A stretch of 64,000 nucleotides of DNA from assembly GCA_965196605.1 (NCBI GenBank), contig CBDAKK010000001.1, positions 1 through 64,000 on the forward strand, read 5' to 3'. Source of the DNA: CBDAKK01 sp965196605. GTDB taxonomy: Bacteria > Spirochaetota > Spirochaetia > WTKD01 > G963693115. Below are positions 1 to 8,394 of this stretch, in pieces. The position numbers and the translations under genes are program-made. How positions within the stretch are numbered: the stretch's first letter is position 1; the number at the start of each line of letters is the position of its first letter. The notes beneath the pieces were generated by a model. That model worked only from the letters and a program-made list of their open reading frames with translations, searched no databases and had not been told where the DNA came from.

Positions 1-359
1 TCCAACACCGTAATATCCCACACTTCTCGCTTCTTATATACTTCCCGCAATACCCTCACCCCCATGCTTAACCGCACCAACCCCACCTGCTCGTACTTGC
101 TAAACACCTTATTCGTAACATCGCCCACATACACCACCTGCCCACCAACTTCCACTCGCACTACGTCTCCTACATTCACTCGCCTCGATGCTTTCAAAGC
201 ACGCGTTTCTTTACTCTCTCCTGCCTCCTCATGTTCTTCCACCGTTCTCAAACTACACGTCCCAAACGCTCCGCATACTACCTGTCCTTCGCTCCATGAT
301 ATCTCCGTATCTCCCTTCATAACACGAACCACCGACTGTCGTATCTGCAATGCTTCCAT
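1..359 (-). CDS. Unrecognised prophage early protein, 3' part cut off by the window edge
   Basis: An open frame of 119 codons runs from ATG at 359 to the first base of the window with no stop, so only the N-terminal part is present. It begins MEALQIRQSVVRVMKG and contains a VNVGDVVRVEVGGQVVYVGDV stretch that looks like a small beta-barrel. It starts one base after the TGA of the DUF4406 gene, with GGAG just upstream, so it belongs to the same leftward early operon. I do not recognise the family. Confidence 0.6.
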   Translation of the reverse strand, partial: MEALQIRQSVVRVMKGDTEISWSEGQVVCGAFGTCSLRTVEEHEEAGESKETRALKASRRVNVGDVVRVEVGGQVVYVGDVTNKVFSKYEQVGLVRLSMGVRVLREVYKKREVWDITVL

Positions 360-360
360 C

Positions 361-681
361 TCATCTCCAAAACCGTACCGTGCGATACCAGCATTCTACC
401 GTCTCTACCTGCATCCCCAGCGTATACGCAAGCTGCTCCTCTATGCGTGCTCCCCTGCTCTCGCGCCACCCATCAAGTAACGCAACTCCATCCGCTTCTC
501 GCATCATAGTCGCAATATCTAACCGCATGCACGCCAACCAGTCCCCGTGATCCTTATGCTCAAGTGTAGTCGGGTTTATCACCCCATACCCCGCACTCCG
601 TAGCTTCGCTTCCACTTCCGCAAACCGCTCTTTATAATCAACTATTCCCGTAATCGGCCCCGCCATATACAACCTCATCAT
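361..681 (-). CDS. DUF4406 / nucleoside 2-deoxyribosyltransferase-like protein
   Basis: A 106-residue protein that opens with YMAGPITG (residues 5-12), the nucleotide-binding signature of the DUF4406 and nucleoside deoxyribosyltransferase-like fold. Further on, the ALLDGWRESRGARIE segment matches the conserved D-G-W...S-G...E motif that carries the likely catalytic Glu. Members are common in phage early regions and may act on nucleotides or modified bases, but the substrate is unknown. It lies two bases downstream of the DUF3164 gene in the leftward early operon. The start is either of two consecutive ATGs. Confidence 0.8.
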   Translation of the reverse strand: MMRLYMAGPITGIVDYKERFAEVEAKLRSAGYGVINPTTLEHKDHGDWLACMRLDIATMMREADGVALLDGWRESRGARIEEQLAYTLGMQVETVECWYRTVRFWR

Positions 682-683
682 AA

Positions 684-1313
684 TTACCCCGAAAAATTCA
701 TATTCACATGAACATATTCATCGTGCTCATTTCGCTTATGAAACCGCATGTACTCTTTACTACTTACCACTTGTATGCTGCCTGTAATAATACGCATTGC
801 CCTCTCCCACTTCTCATCCACTATCTTTACATTCTTCAACTTAACAACTTCACGTACGCTCACGTTACCTTTCTCATCCATCGCAAACGCACTCTCAACC
901 AACGCCTGTAAGTTCTTATTCGCTCCTTTCGCAAACTCCCTCAAGCATTCATACACCAAAGTCCGCGCCACTTCAAGCTCTTCCGTAAACGCCATCCGCT
1001 CACCTATCGCTCGTTGTACCCGTATGCTTCCATCAAAACTTGTAAGCACCACATTTCCTTTTGTACCCCCTAGTTTCACTCCATGCAACTCGCCACTTTC
1101 TGCAATAAACCTTGCAATCTCATCTAACGCTTCCTGCCGAAACGCTTGGTTTTGCTCATGCAATGCTTCTGCTCTCTTATACAGCTTCTTCACCAACGCA
1201 TCACGTTTCAAATCAAGTGGCTTCACATTCTTCTTGTTCACCAAGTTACCCTTGCCATCTACCATGTACCCTACAGGCACTTCCATTCCTTTCTTTTCAT
1301 GTACTTCACCCAT
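684..1313 (-). CDS. DUF3164 family protein of transposable phages
   Basis: A protein of about 209 residues matching the DUF3164 family found in the early region of Mu-like phages. Visible landmarks are YMVDGKGNLV near the N-terminus, LGGTKGNVVLTSFDGS in the middle, and W-x-x-AM-x-x-I-x-x-SIQV plus KEYMRF near the C-terminus. The ATG at 1313 is preferred over an in-frame one 24 bases upstream because AAGGAG lies just before it and it follows the neighbour's stop by one base. The biochemical function of the family is not established, and its place downstream of the transposase and target-selection genes suggests a role in phage replication. Confidence 0.85.
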   Translation of the reverse strand: MGEVHEKKGMEVPVGYMVDGKGNLVNKKNVKPLDLKRDALVKKLYKRAEALHEQNQAFRQEALDEIARFIAESGELHGVKLGGTKGNVVLTSFDGSIRVQRAIGERMAFTEELEVARTLVYECLREFAKGANKNLQALVESAFAMDEKGNVSVREVVKLKNVKIVDEKWERAMRIITGSIQVVSSKEYMRFHKRNEHDEYVHVNMNFSG

Positions 1314-1314
1314 C

Positions 1315-1668
1315 TTATTGCTCCTTTTTCTCTCCATATGCTTTGCACGCTTCCTCTATATCATGCCTAAAATCTGAAAGTTCATCTGATAATCCCGAAT
1401 ACAAAACTTCTTTACCATCGCCCCTCAATCTTATTTCTATCGAAAAATCTTCAGCATCTTCGGTACAATCGTTAAACGACACATCTCTAATACTTACATC
1501 GACTTCTATCCTATATTCCTCTTTAATATACTCTTCAATTCTTGTTTCTGTTACTCTCACCTCGCCACTTCTGTAAGCAAAATTTTCTCTCACGCTTTTA
1601 ATTTCATTCAAAAGTTCTTCTCCTATATCCCTATGTCCTTCTTCCAATATTTCTTGTAAATTACTCAT
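1315..1668 (-). CDS. Hypothetical prophage protein (117 aa)
   Basis: An acidic, Glu-rich protein beginning MSNLQEILEEGHRDIG, mainly alpha-helical in the first half with a short beta-rich centre (IEVDVSIRDVSFND). Its ATG overlaps the stop of the upstream 71-codon gene by four bases, so the two are translationally coupled. I recognise no domain. It is part of the leftward early operon between the MuB-like ATPase and DUF3164. Confidence 0.65.
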   Translation of the reverse strand: MSNLQEILEEGHRDIGEELLNEIKSVRENFAYRSGEVRVTETRIEEYIKEEYRIEVDVSIRDVSFNDCTEDAEDFSIEIRLRGDGKEVLYSGLSDELSDFRHDIEEACKAYGEKKEQ

Positions 1669-1880
1669 CTCATGCCTCCATCTAAATGTATTCTCTTTGC
1701 ACTCTTTATTCGCTCCTCAAGCACCCTCATTTCCCCATACGCCTTGCGTACCTGCGCCATCCGAACACGCTCGCTCTGCGTTTCATCCAATGCACAAAAC
1801 AATGCATCCCTCACTTTCTCCACTGCCAGCTTCATCTCTTTTACCGGCTCTCCACTCATATACCCATATACAATTTGCAT
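1665..1880 (-). CDS. Hypothetical small prophage protein (71 aa)
   Basis: A 71-residue, mostly helical basic protein (MQIVYGYMSGEPVKEM...) with a strong GGGGGAG ribosome binding site before the ATG at 1880. It lies nine bases past the end of the MuB-like gene and overlaps the next gene by four bases. There is no recognisable domain. Operon position and spacing are the main support. Confidence 0.6.
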   Translation of the reverse strand: MQIVYGYMSGEPVKEMKLAVEKVRDALFCALDETQSERVRMAQVRKAYGEMRVLEERIKSAKRIHLDGGMR

Positions 1881-1889
1881 ATACTCCCC

Positions 1890-3023
1890 CTACAAACTTT
1901 TTATTATTCCCGCATCGATCTTGCTTGCTCCTACTTCGCTCGCTACATTCAATGCTTTTTTACACACATTATTAAGTGTCAACGGATACGCTAGACTATA
2001 CGTCTTCGCATTCACGCTCTGCCGTAACAACACTTCTCGCATCGCATCCCCAACGTCTTTCTCCGCAATATCGCTCCACTTCACACCCACGCGATCAAAC
2101 TTAAGCTCAAAATATTTCTCTATATCTCCGACCCTATCAAGCGGGCGTAACTGTGCTACCTCTATCCTGCGGATAACTTCCCGCGCATCATAGTTCCGCC
2201 CCTCATCCAACTGATACCGCATCTCTGGCTGACCAATCACTATAATGCTTAACAGCTTTGTAAATCCGTCCTCCATCTCCCAAAATCGTTTCAAATACTT
2301 CAATGTCTGCACCGCCAAGTCGTGCGCTTCCTCAATAATGAGAACGTGCTTCTTGCCACTCCGACTACTATGCGTCAATACCTTCTCTATCTGCCTCGCC
2401 TTGCCCTCCAAGCTCCGTTTACCCTTCACGCTCGGTGCCACATCCTCCAATATCGCCTCACATATTCCCTGTGCCGTCAATCGACGTTTGTCTATCGTCT
2501 TCGGTTGGATCATTATCACTGGTACGCCCTTCTTCGATAACTCCGCTATCAACGCTCGCCGTAGCGTGCTCTTGCCACTCCCGCTCTCGCCTACTACCGC
2601 CAAAAAACCTCCATACACCGCTGCCTGCCACATGCTCTGCTTCACATACCGATGCTCGCTACTAATATACACATCTTCTTCACTGCGTACATCCTCTACA
2701 AACGGGTCTCCCTTAAACCCAAATTTCTCTCGTGTCATCGCGCTTATCATCACGACCTCCTCTTTTATTTTTTCTCTATACCGACTCTCTATAGCCTCTG
2801 TATTCTCTTCCCGTATCTCTTCCCACAACGCATGGTACTCCTCTTCCCCAAGCGTCTTAAACAACACTCTCCCTTTTTCTATAACCTCTTCCTTATTCAC
2901 TCGCACAGGTACTCGCCCGTGGTTCAATAACCGACTTATCGCACTGCGCTCTACTCCTACCGCCTCTGCCAATTCTGACACCTGCACCCCAAGCCTATTC
3001 ATCGCATATCGTATCGCCAGCAT
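1890..3023 (-). CDS. MuB-like AAA+ ATPase (transposition target-selection protein)
   Basis: A 377-residue ATPase of the MuB/ExeA type. The N-terminus has a helix-turn-helix (residues about 10-33, VSELAEAVGVERSAISRLLN), followed by a AAA+ domain with Walker A GESGSGKST at about 145-153 and Walker B VLIIEEAHD at about 227-235. In Mu the B protein coats target DNA, stimulates the transposase and gives target immunity. The same role is inferred here from the domain order and from the position two bases after the transposase gene. Confidence 0.9.
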   Translation of the reverse strand: MLAIRYAMNRLGVQVSELAEAVGVERSAISRLLNHGRVPVRVNKEEVIEKGRVLFKTLGEEEYHALWEEIREENTEAIESRYREKIKEEVVMISAMTREKFGFKGDPFVEDVRSEEDVYISSEHRYVKQSMWQAAVYGGFLAVVGESGSGKSTLRRALIAELSKKGVPVIMIQPKTIDKRRLTAQGICEAILEDVAPSVKGKRSLEGKARQIEKVLTHSSRSGKKHVLIIEEAHDLAVQTLKYLKRFWEMEDGFTKLLSIIVIGQPEMRYQLDEGRNYDAREVIRRIEVAQLRPLDRVGDIEKYFELKFDRVGVKWSDIAEKDVGDAMREVLLRQSVNAKTYSLAYPLTLNNVCKKALNVASEVGASKIDAGIIKSL

Positions 3024-3025
3024 TT

Positions 3026-4792
3026 TTATCTCCTATCCTTACCACTCGCACCCACCAACGCAGCCGCTCCTATCATCGCAAGCTTCTGCATCGTCTCTAT
3101 CCCCTCTTCATACCGCTCCTTCATCCCGGTTATCACACGCTCTTCATACTGCTCCTCCACCTCATTCATACCATTCGGATACTTCACTTTAAGCATCTCA
3201 TATGCCCGCTCATGCCACCACTGCGGATACCGCCTCTTAAAATCTCTCACTACCTCCACCACACTCTTTCTCACTTCTTCAAAATTTATGCCCTCATTTT
3301 CTACTTCTATTACCGATCCTTCTACCCGTGCCGAGCCTCCATACGCTCCGCCTACCAATAGCTCCCGCGTCTTCAGCCCCTCCAATTCCACTCCCTCAAT
3401 GCATTTTCTCGCTTCCTCTGCATCGCTTGTTCTCACTCTCTTATACGCTTCTCCTATCACCGGCGCTGCTACTTCAAATCCCGCTTCATCAAACGCTACC
3501 GGCTTTAAATCCGCTTTCACCACACTCCCATTCAACTGGATAACTGCCACCTGCACCGCTTCCTCGTCCATTATCTTCGGCATCACTTCTACCTTTCCAC
3601 CACGATACACACCCGGTACTTCCCGTAATGAATATATCCTCCGCTCCTTCTGCCTCGGGTGCTTATAACTGATACTCAAGTCTCCCCCTACTTTGCGCTT
3701 CACCCCTTCATGCGTAAGCAATCCTCGACATACCGCCTCATCAGGTAATAGCCGCAACTCCTCCCCACGAATACTCAACCATAACTCACTCCTCACAAGA
3801 CCCTTCTTGTCCCCTCTCACCATCGCACTCTCAAAATAATCGAGCGTGTTGTTATTCCATCTACTACAAAACCATTCCACACTCGCATTAAGTTCTTCCA
3901 CATGCCTCGCGGGACTCCGATGTAGCAAACTTTCAAAATGTCGCTCCACCAACCTATTCGCATTCTCTACCTGCCCCTTCGACCTCGGGTTACCCGGCAT
4001 GTGCATCTTACTCTCCACCTCCAACATTTTCAATGCTCGCTGTACCGCCCTGCTCGTATTTGCACTCCCCGCATCCCACAGCAATACCTTCGGCACCCCA
4101 TGCATCACATAACCCTCTATCCTCTTCTTACTCCATGCGTACAACAAAAAATCCCACATGTTACTCTGTGTCTCTCCGCTCGCCTCGTAATACCGACACA
4201 CTACACTCCCGCTATAATGATCCGTTAATACATATCGCCACAGCTTCTTACCGCGCATCCGCTTTGCCGTACCTTCAAACTTATTCCGATGCATCTCCCT
4301 CGCATGCATTACCACTTGCTCGCCACCAGGCGTGTAATACAATACACACAAACTCGGATCTACTTCATGTACATGATTAGGATGCAAACTTCGAAGGCGT
4401 CTATACGCACCTTCCTTCTGCAAACTCACACCGTCCATGTGCCGCGCCCTCAACAACTCTCGCAATCTCCCATCGCTTATTCCAACTTCTATACCATTGC
4501 TCTCCACAATACTCCGTGCCGTCTTAACGCTCATCGTCTGTACTCCGTTTTTCTTAACACTCTCCAATAACAACGCAGAAACTTGGTGTAACATTTCCTC
4601 GTCAGCCTTCGTGCTCCGTATATCACTTCGCCTCTTCCGCCCGCTCACATACCCTACGCGCCCCAGCTCTCGATAACACTTGCCACGTCCCCAGTCAGTC
4701 CTCCCCATCATCTCCGCGAGCACCGCGCCCTTATCCTTCGCATTCTCTATCTCTTCTGCCCACTTCCGCAGTACCGGTATGCTCACGCTCAT
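3026..4792 (-). CDS. Mu-type DDE transposase (MuA-like)
   Basis: A 588-residue transposase. The catalytic triad is readable as D145 (HEVDPS), D240 (LLWDAGS) and E276 (GQVENANR), giving the DD(35)E spacing of the retroviral-integrase fold used by MuA. An N-terminal DNA-binding region precedes it, and the beta-barrel and a basic C-terminal tail follow. It would join phage ends to target DNA during integration and replicative transposition. It lies directly upstream of the MuB-like gene, as in Mu. MuA is somewhat longer (663 residues); the missing length is at the N-terminus. Confidence 0.93.
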   Translation of the reverse strand: MSVSIPVLRKWAEEIENAKDKGAVLAEMMGRTDWGRGKCYRELGRVGYVSGRKRRSDIRSTKADEEMLHQVSALLLESVKKNGVQTMSVKTARSIVESNGIEVGISDGRLRELLRARHMDGVSLQKEGAYRRLRSLHPNHVHEVDPSLCVLYYTPGGEQVVMHAREMHRNKFEGTAKRMRGKKLWRYVLTDHYSGSVVCRYYEASGETQSNMWDFLLYAWSKKRIEGYVMHGVPKVLLWDAGSANTSRAVQRALKMLEVESKMHMPGNPRSKGQVENANRLVERHFESLLHRSPARHVEELNASVEWFCSRWNNNTLDYFESAMVRGDKKGLVRSELWLSIRGEELRLLPDEAVCRGLLTHEGVKRKVGGDLSISYKHPRQKERRIYSLREVPGVYRGGKVEVMPKIMDEEAVQVAVIQLNGSVVKADLKPVAFDEAGFEVAAPVIGEAYKRVRTSDAEEARKCIEGVELEGLKTRELLVGGAYGGSARVEGSVIEVENEGINFEEVRKSVVEVVRDFKRRYPQWWHERAYEMLKVKYPNGMNEVEEQYEERVITGMKERYEEGIETMQKLAMIGAAALVGASGKDRR

Positions 4793-4799
4793 CTCTTAA

Positions 4800-5846
4800 C
4801 TACTCGCCTCCTTCTTCGTTTATCATCACTTCAAATTCTCCACCAGTCCGATACTCGCGTAAGTCAGGATGTACCATCTCTGCCATCGTGTACGGAAACT
4901 GCTCACGCATCGCTTCCCAGTCCGTCTCCTTCGTAATCTCCTCTCGACTCATGTTGATAGGGTGCCACGGTACCGGTACCCGATGTTTCATTCGCTCCAC
5001 GAACACCTCTATATTCGCGCGCATCGTATCGCTTGCCCACTGTAGATGCATCCCACACAGCGGCAACGCATTCGCTACCCCTTCTCTCGCATCATAATCT
5101 TTCGCGCTATATATCTTCTCTATCTTTCCACTCACCGCCCAAAACTGACTTATCGCTTCCTGCGCTTGGTTGTATGCCTCCGTGATGTGCTCATTCAATT
5201 CATTCGCCCACTTCGCCCAGCCCTCCGGCCTCGTTATCTGCTTCAAGTCCCGCTCATACTCGTTTATCTTCTTATCCTTGCCCGCCAACAACTGCTCATG
5301 CGTCTCCCGCTCCTCTCTCTGCTTCTCTTTCAGCTTCCTCACCTCCGCTCGCAATTCTCGTGTCGTCATCCTATCCACCTCATCAAGCCTCAAGCCCGCT
5401 ACACTCCTACCTTGCTCCAACTCGTCCAACACCTCGTCATCCAGCATCGATAATTCATATATTTTCGATGGTGTCAAATCGCTCAACGTTGAGCGATTTG
5501 ATACTTTGGTAGTTGCTTGCATTATTCTTCGTGCAGATTGTTGTGGTATTCCTACTCTTTGCAAAGAATTCAAAAACTCTCCATGTGGCTCATGTTCCTT
5601 GAGCAACAACAACCGCTTGCCTAGCTCAAACATCGCCTGCGCACTCTGCCCCATATAAAACTTCGCTTCACTCTCCACCCGTTCCTTGTGATACGCCATC
5701 CCGTCTGCATACGCTTCGTCCACCTGCCTCATCTGGTGGGCTATCTGCCCTCCGCTCTCCCAGTCTCTCGCCAACTTCTCTTCGTCTATGCGTTCTTGCT
5801 CTTTCGTCAAACGCCCTACGCGCCTAGCGCCTCTCATTACTGCCAT
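4800..5846 (-). CDS. DUF3102-like phage protein with coiled coil
   Basis: A 348-residue protein. Residues about 65-140 carry the DUF3102 pattern (FELGKRLLLLKEHEPHGEFL, then SARRIMQATTKVSNRSTLSDL and TPSKIYELSML). A charged coiled coil follows (about 155-205, RAEVRKLKEKQREERETHE) and then a conserved helical C-terminal part. DUF3102 proteins occur in phages and plasmids, with no settled function. The ATG at 5846 has AAGGAGT upstream. Its SNRSTLSDL segment is written by a perfect 28-bp palindrome whose core also occurs inside the repressor gene. Confidence 0.78.
   Translation of the reverse strand: MAVMRGARRVGRLTKEQERIDEEKLARDWESGGQIAHQMRQVDEAYADGMAYHKERVESEAKFYMGQSAQAMFELGKRLLLLKEHEPHGEFLNSLQRVGIPQQSARRIMQATTKVSNRSTLSDLTPSKIYELSMLDDEVLDELEQGRSVAGLRLDEVDRMTTRELRAEVRKLKEKQREERETHEQLLAGKDKKINEYERDLKQITRPEGWAKWANELNEHITEAYNQAQEAISQFWAVSGKIEKIYSAKDYDAREGVANALPLCGMHLQWASDTMRANIEVFVERMKHRVPVPWHPINMSREEITKETDWEAMREQFPYTMAEMVHPDLREYRTGGEFEVMINEEGGE
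5474..5501. repeat. 28-bp perfect palindrome inside the DUF3102-like gene
   Basis: A perfect self-complementary sequence centred on AACGTT, with half-site TCAAATCGCTCAAC. The first 26 bases recur at 9985-10010 inside the repressor gene. Both copies are read in the same frame and encode SNRSTLSD. It could be a protein-binding site or a palindromic insertion element. Confidence 0.85.
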
Positions 5847-5879
5847 AGTTTTTTTACTCCTTATACATAGTGTTTTTTC

Positions 5880-6182
5880 TTACCGCGTATACCGCGTTTC
5901 TAACTCGTCCATTCGCTCCCGCATTCCTTGCAAATCTCGCATCACAGAAAACGCCATCCGACTTATCTTTGGCGTTACTCGCCATACTCCTTCGTGTTCC
6001 GTGTCTGCTTCTACCCAGCCCGCCTCCATCAAGTTCGCTACATCCCGCGTTACTTTGTCTCTCGATATCTTCACAGCCTCCGCTATATCGCCCGCCTTCA
6101 TGCCTCGTAAACCCGCCTGCACCAGCGCCCCAAGTACCGCCAACACGCGCTGCTGACTACTATTCGTATACCCCTCCCTCAT
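5880..6182 (-). CDS. Winged-helix DNA-binding protein (IclR/MarR-like fold)
   Basis: A 100-residue protein. The pattern QQRVLAVLGALVQAG, then MKAGDIAEAVKISRDKVTRDVANLMEAG and WRVTPK is a winged helix-turn-helix in which the recognition helix is followed by a short beta wing. The ATG at 6182 overlaps the stop of the preceding gene by four bases, which fixes the start. It is probably a regulator of phage genes. It lies just upstream of the DUF3102 and transposase genes in the same operon. Confidence 0.78.
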   Translation of the reverse strand: MREGYTNSSQQRVLAVLGALVQAGLRGMKAGDIAEAVKISRDKVTRDVANLMEAGWVEADTEHEGVWRVTPKISRMAFSVMRDLQGMRERMDELETRYTR

Positions 6183-6346
6183 TGCTTGCCTTCCCGTAAC
6201 CCTATATACGCGTTTGCAAGTTCTATAAACTCTTTGCACAACCTCAAAACATGCCCCTCCTTGTCTATAAACCCATACCACTCCATCTTTGCAAGTATTT
6301 CCTTTTTGTTCATTGTTCTTACGCGTTTGTTATAGCTCACTATCAT
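6179..6346 (-). CDS. Small prophage protein (55 aa) downstream of structured RNA element A
   Basis: A 55-residue protein, MIVSYNKRVRTMNKKEILA and onward, ending with an amphipathic helix (LRLCKEFIELANAYIG). AAAGGAGC precedes the ATG at 6346. The frame is also open upstream through the structured RNA element at 6364-6461, to an ATG at 6457, but the strong ribosome binding site favours the short form. The family is unknown. It is coupled by four bases to the winged-helix gene. Confidence 0.65.
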   Translation of the reverse strand: MIVSYNKRVRTMNKKEILAKMEWYGFIDKEGHVLRLCKEFIELANAYIGLREGKQ

Positions 6347-6363
6347 CTTTGCTCCTTTGTAAA

Positions 6364-6461
6364 ACCGAATCCCCGCAAGGGGTGCATCGTAACTATGCGT
6401 CTGTTGTGGGAGGGGACACATGCCACCCCCTGCGGCTCCTCGGTACGCCATATTCATGGCG
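6364..6461. ncRNA. Structured RNA element A (paralogue of element B at 9346-9435)
   Basis: Nested pairing is directly visible. ACCGA(A) at 6364 pairs with TCGGT at 6440-6444; CCGCAAGGGGTG at 6373-6384 pairs with CACCCCCTGCGG at 6424-6435 with one mismatch. The loop holds TGGGAGGGGAC (6407-6417). A CGCCAT/ATGGCG hairpin (6446-6461) is followed on the + strand by a T-rich tract, like an intrinsic terminator. Element B keeps the same layout with different stem bases, so the structure covaries. The transcribed strand is undecided: + would be a terminated antisense RNA, and - would be a leader of the 55-residue gene. Confidence 0.6.
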
Positions 6462-6474
6462 TTTCTTTTCTCTT

Positions 6475-6996
6475 TTATCTGCGGTACCCTAAATCAAGTA
6501 CCTTTGCATTTTGTGTGCCTTCAGCATCACTCACGCTTATTGCATGAACCTTTAATCCCCGTGTTGCTCGTAATACCTTTGCTACGTCTTTTCCATCGAG
6601 TATCACCTCAATGCTCTGCTCGTCCGCAATAACCGATATTGCTTCGCACACGCTATAAACCGCGCGCACGACACTATCAATCACTTTGTTTTGTACTCCT
6701 TCCTCCAAAATAACTTCGGGCTTGGGAGCCTCTGCTTCACTGGCAGACGCAGGCAGAGAACCCTCTGCTTTTCGTTGACTTTTCTCATGGCTTTTGCGCG
6801 CCTTCTCATGGAGCTTCTTGATGGTTTCTACATCTATATCAAGCACGGCCGCAAGGCGTATGAGTACATCTCCTTGCACCATGCGCTTACCACTTGCCGC
6901 AACATACGCTGATGGAAACAAGCCGTGCTTGCCATAAAAACTTTTTGCATTCATACCCGCCGGTATCTTGCTATCTAATAACTCTTTTAACGTCAT
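6475..6996 (-). CDS. Hypothetical prophage protein with N-terminal helix-turn-helix-like region
   Basis: A 173-residue protein starting at ATG 6996 behind GGAGGCGTT. The N-terminal 55 residues (TLKELLDSKIPAGMNAKSFY, then LIRLAAVLDIDVETIKKL) resemble a small helix-turn-helix. A charged, Ala/Glu/Pro-rich linker follows, then a C-terminal alpha/beta segment (SIEVILDGKDVAKVLRATRG). The start overlaps the end of the upstream gene by 26 bases. No family is recognised. It may be a regulator of the early region. Confidence 0.6.
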   Translation of the reverse strand: MTLKELLDSKIPAGMNAKSFYGKHGLFPSAYVAASGKRMVQGDVLIRLAAVLDIDVETIKKLHEKARKSHEKSQRKAEGSLPASASEAEAPKPEVILEEGVQNKVIDSVVRAVYSVCEAISVIADEQSIEVILDGKDVAKVLRATRGLKVHAISVSDAEGTQNAKVLDLGYRR

Positions 6997-7225
6997 AACG
7001 CCTCCGATATTCTTGTAATTTCTTTTCTTGCATTGTGAGTGCATGAAGTTTCACTAGTGTTTGCCCCGCATCTACCATGCGTGTTTTAGCCATAAATAAG
7101 CAATAAGCTTTTTTCATAACACTTGGTTCTTTGCGCATGCGCTCCATGTAATCACACGCTTCTTCATAACACGCTTTGAGTTTTCTTCGTAGCGTGTGCT
7201 TTATTGCCCCTATGTTCTTACTCAT
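6971..7225 (-). CDS. Hypothetical helical prophage protein (84 aa)
   Basis: A highly basic, helical protein (MSKNIGAIKHTLRRKLKACY, then YRRRYDVKRVIR). AGGAG lies ten bases before the ATG at 7225. An alternative in-frame ATG at 7249 overlaps the upstream stop as ATGA and would add eight residues. The function is unknown. The density of Arg and Lys suggests nucleic acid binding, but this is only an inference. Confidence 0.55.
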   Translation of the reverse strand: MSKNIGAIKHTLRRKLKACYEEACDYMERMRKEPSVMKKAYCLFMAKTRMVDAGQTLVKLHALTMQEKKLQEYRRRYDVKRVIR

Positions 7226-7245
7226 GTATGCTTTTCTCCTATTTC

Positions 7246-7575
7246 TCATGGCCTACTTTTTACGAACGCCTTTATGCGCTCCACTATTTCCTCGTCCATT
7301 ATGTGGAAGCCTAAGCCCATGACTACGCGCCCCTTGTGTAGTACGTGAAACAGGCAATCGTCTCGGTCGGTGTCATACGCGTATACGCGTACGCATATGT
7401 CCTCACTCTCGCAATGCTCTTGAAGTAATGCGCTTACTTCATTCAATGCCCCTTCGTTTGCTTGTTGTGCCGCTGCTTCAAACGCGCTTAATAACGCTTC
7501 TTCTTGCGAGTTGTTTACGTCCCTTACTATTTCATTGATGCGCTTTATCATTCTTAAGCTTCCCTTATTACTCAT
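7246..7575 (-). CDS. Hypothetical prophage protein (109 aa)
   Basis: A small alpha/beta protein: a helical N-terminal half (MIKRINEIVRDVNNSQEEAL) and a beta-rich C-terminal half (ICVRVYAYDTDRDDCLFHVL). The ATG at 7575 overlaps the upstream stop by four bases, so I prefer it to the TTG six bases earlier. The family is not recognised. Confidence 0.6.
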   Translation of the reverse strand: MSNKGSLRMIKRINEIVRDVNNSQEEALLSAFEAAAQQANEGALNEVSALLQEHCESEDICVRVYAYDTDRDDCLFHVLHKGRVVMGLGFHIMDEEIVERIKAFVKSRP

Positions 7576-7754
7576 TTCCAAAACTCAACGCCTTGTAATA
7601 CATCAGACACCCTTGCCGATTGTGGAAGACGGAGCTCAAGGATCACCCTAAATTCTCCTTGTGTATGCATCGTTATTTTTTCAAGCGTAGGATTCTGCTT
7701 TTTAATGTGCTCTAACACTACTTGCGCGTTGTGCTTTTTTTGCTCTTCTTTCAT
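7572..7754 (-). CDS. Hypothetical small prophage protein (60 aa)
   Basis: A 60-residue protein beginning MKEEQKKHNAQVVLEHIKKQ. It is overlapped by four bases at both ends (ATGA at 7754 with the antirepressor gene, and ATGA at 7575 with the next gene), a tightly coupled arrangement that supports it as a real gene. No domain is recognised. Confidence 0.6.
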   Translation of the reverse strand: MKEEQKKHNAQVVLEHIKKQNPTLEKITMHTQGEFRVILELRLPQSARVSDVLQGVEFWK

Positions 7755-8326
7755 GCACCACCTCCTACAAGTTGGGGTGCGGCTTCTGTATAAGCAATAG
7801 CGTACTCGCGTGTACTCGAACGCCCTCGTATCATGCGTACTATGGGGCGTACGGTGCTGCGCGTTTTCTTCAATAGCTTGGCTATCTCTGCCATGCTTAA
7901 GGCCGGGGTTGTGCGGTTCGCGTATTCTATAAGCTTATGCACCTCCCCAAATGTCCACCTCCCGCGTGTCTTGAAATAATCGAGCAAGGCTTTTGCTTCA
8001 CGCACCGTGTGTTCGCACGCTATAAAATAGCGCCGACACGCACGCCCTTTCTCGTTGTTCTCTACCAAACATAACTCCTTTGCCATGTCCACGCTGATGA
8101 AGTATTCCCCTAATGGTCGGCCGCCCAGAGGGTTTTCCCCCGATTTGGTGAAAACCTCATAATCTTCATATTCGACAAATCCGTACTGCTCAATACGTCC
8201 CTTGACCCAACTTGTGAAGTCTCGTCCCACGCCTAAGTGCCCATGCAAGTCTCGCGCATTCACGCCTTGCATGCCATGTCGATATGCCATTGCTATCGGT
8301 GTTTGTTCTCTCCCTTCGTGCATCAT
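7751..8326 (-). CDS. AntA/AntB-type antirepressor-like protein
   Basis: About 191 residues. The N-terminal half is an AntA/AntB domain: VNARDLHGHLGVGRDFTSWV, then YGFVEYEDYEVFTKSGEN, then DMAKELCLVENNEKGRACRRYF. The C-terminal half contains a helix-turn-helix-like segment (LSMAEIAKLLKKTRSTVRPIV). Such proteins counteract phage repressors or regulate early genes, and the position near the repressor-controlled end of the early operon fits that. AAGGAGG precedes two tandem ATGs at 8326 and 8323; an upstream in-frame extension to 8368 lacks a site. Confidence 0.85.
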   Translation of the reverse strand: MMHEGREQTPIAMAYRHGMQGVNARDLHGHLGVGRDFTSWVKGRIEQYGFVEYEDYEVFTKSGENPLGGRPLGEYFISVDMAKELCLVENNEKGRACRRYFIACEHTVREAKALLDYFKTRGRWTFGEVHKLIEYANRTTPALSMAEIAKLLKKTRSTVRPIVRMIRGRSSTREYAIAYTEAAPQLVGGGA

Positions 8327-8394
8327 CTGCCTCCTTGTACATAGGTACAAATGCGCAGAGTACCTCACAGCACCCCGCGCGTAACCCTAAACTT

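Noticed and set aside
748..1377. Long + strand open frames across 1-7000 and 12000-17000
   Set aside because: They are Ser/Pro/Leu-rich shadows of the G-rich minus-strand phage genes, without ribosome binding sites or domains.
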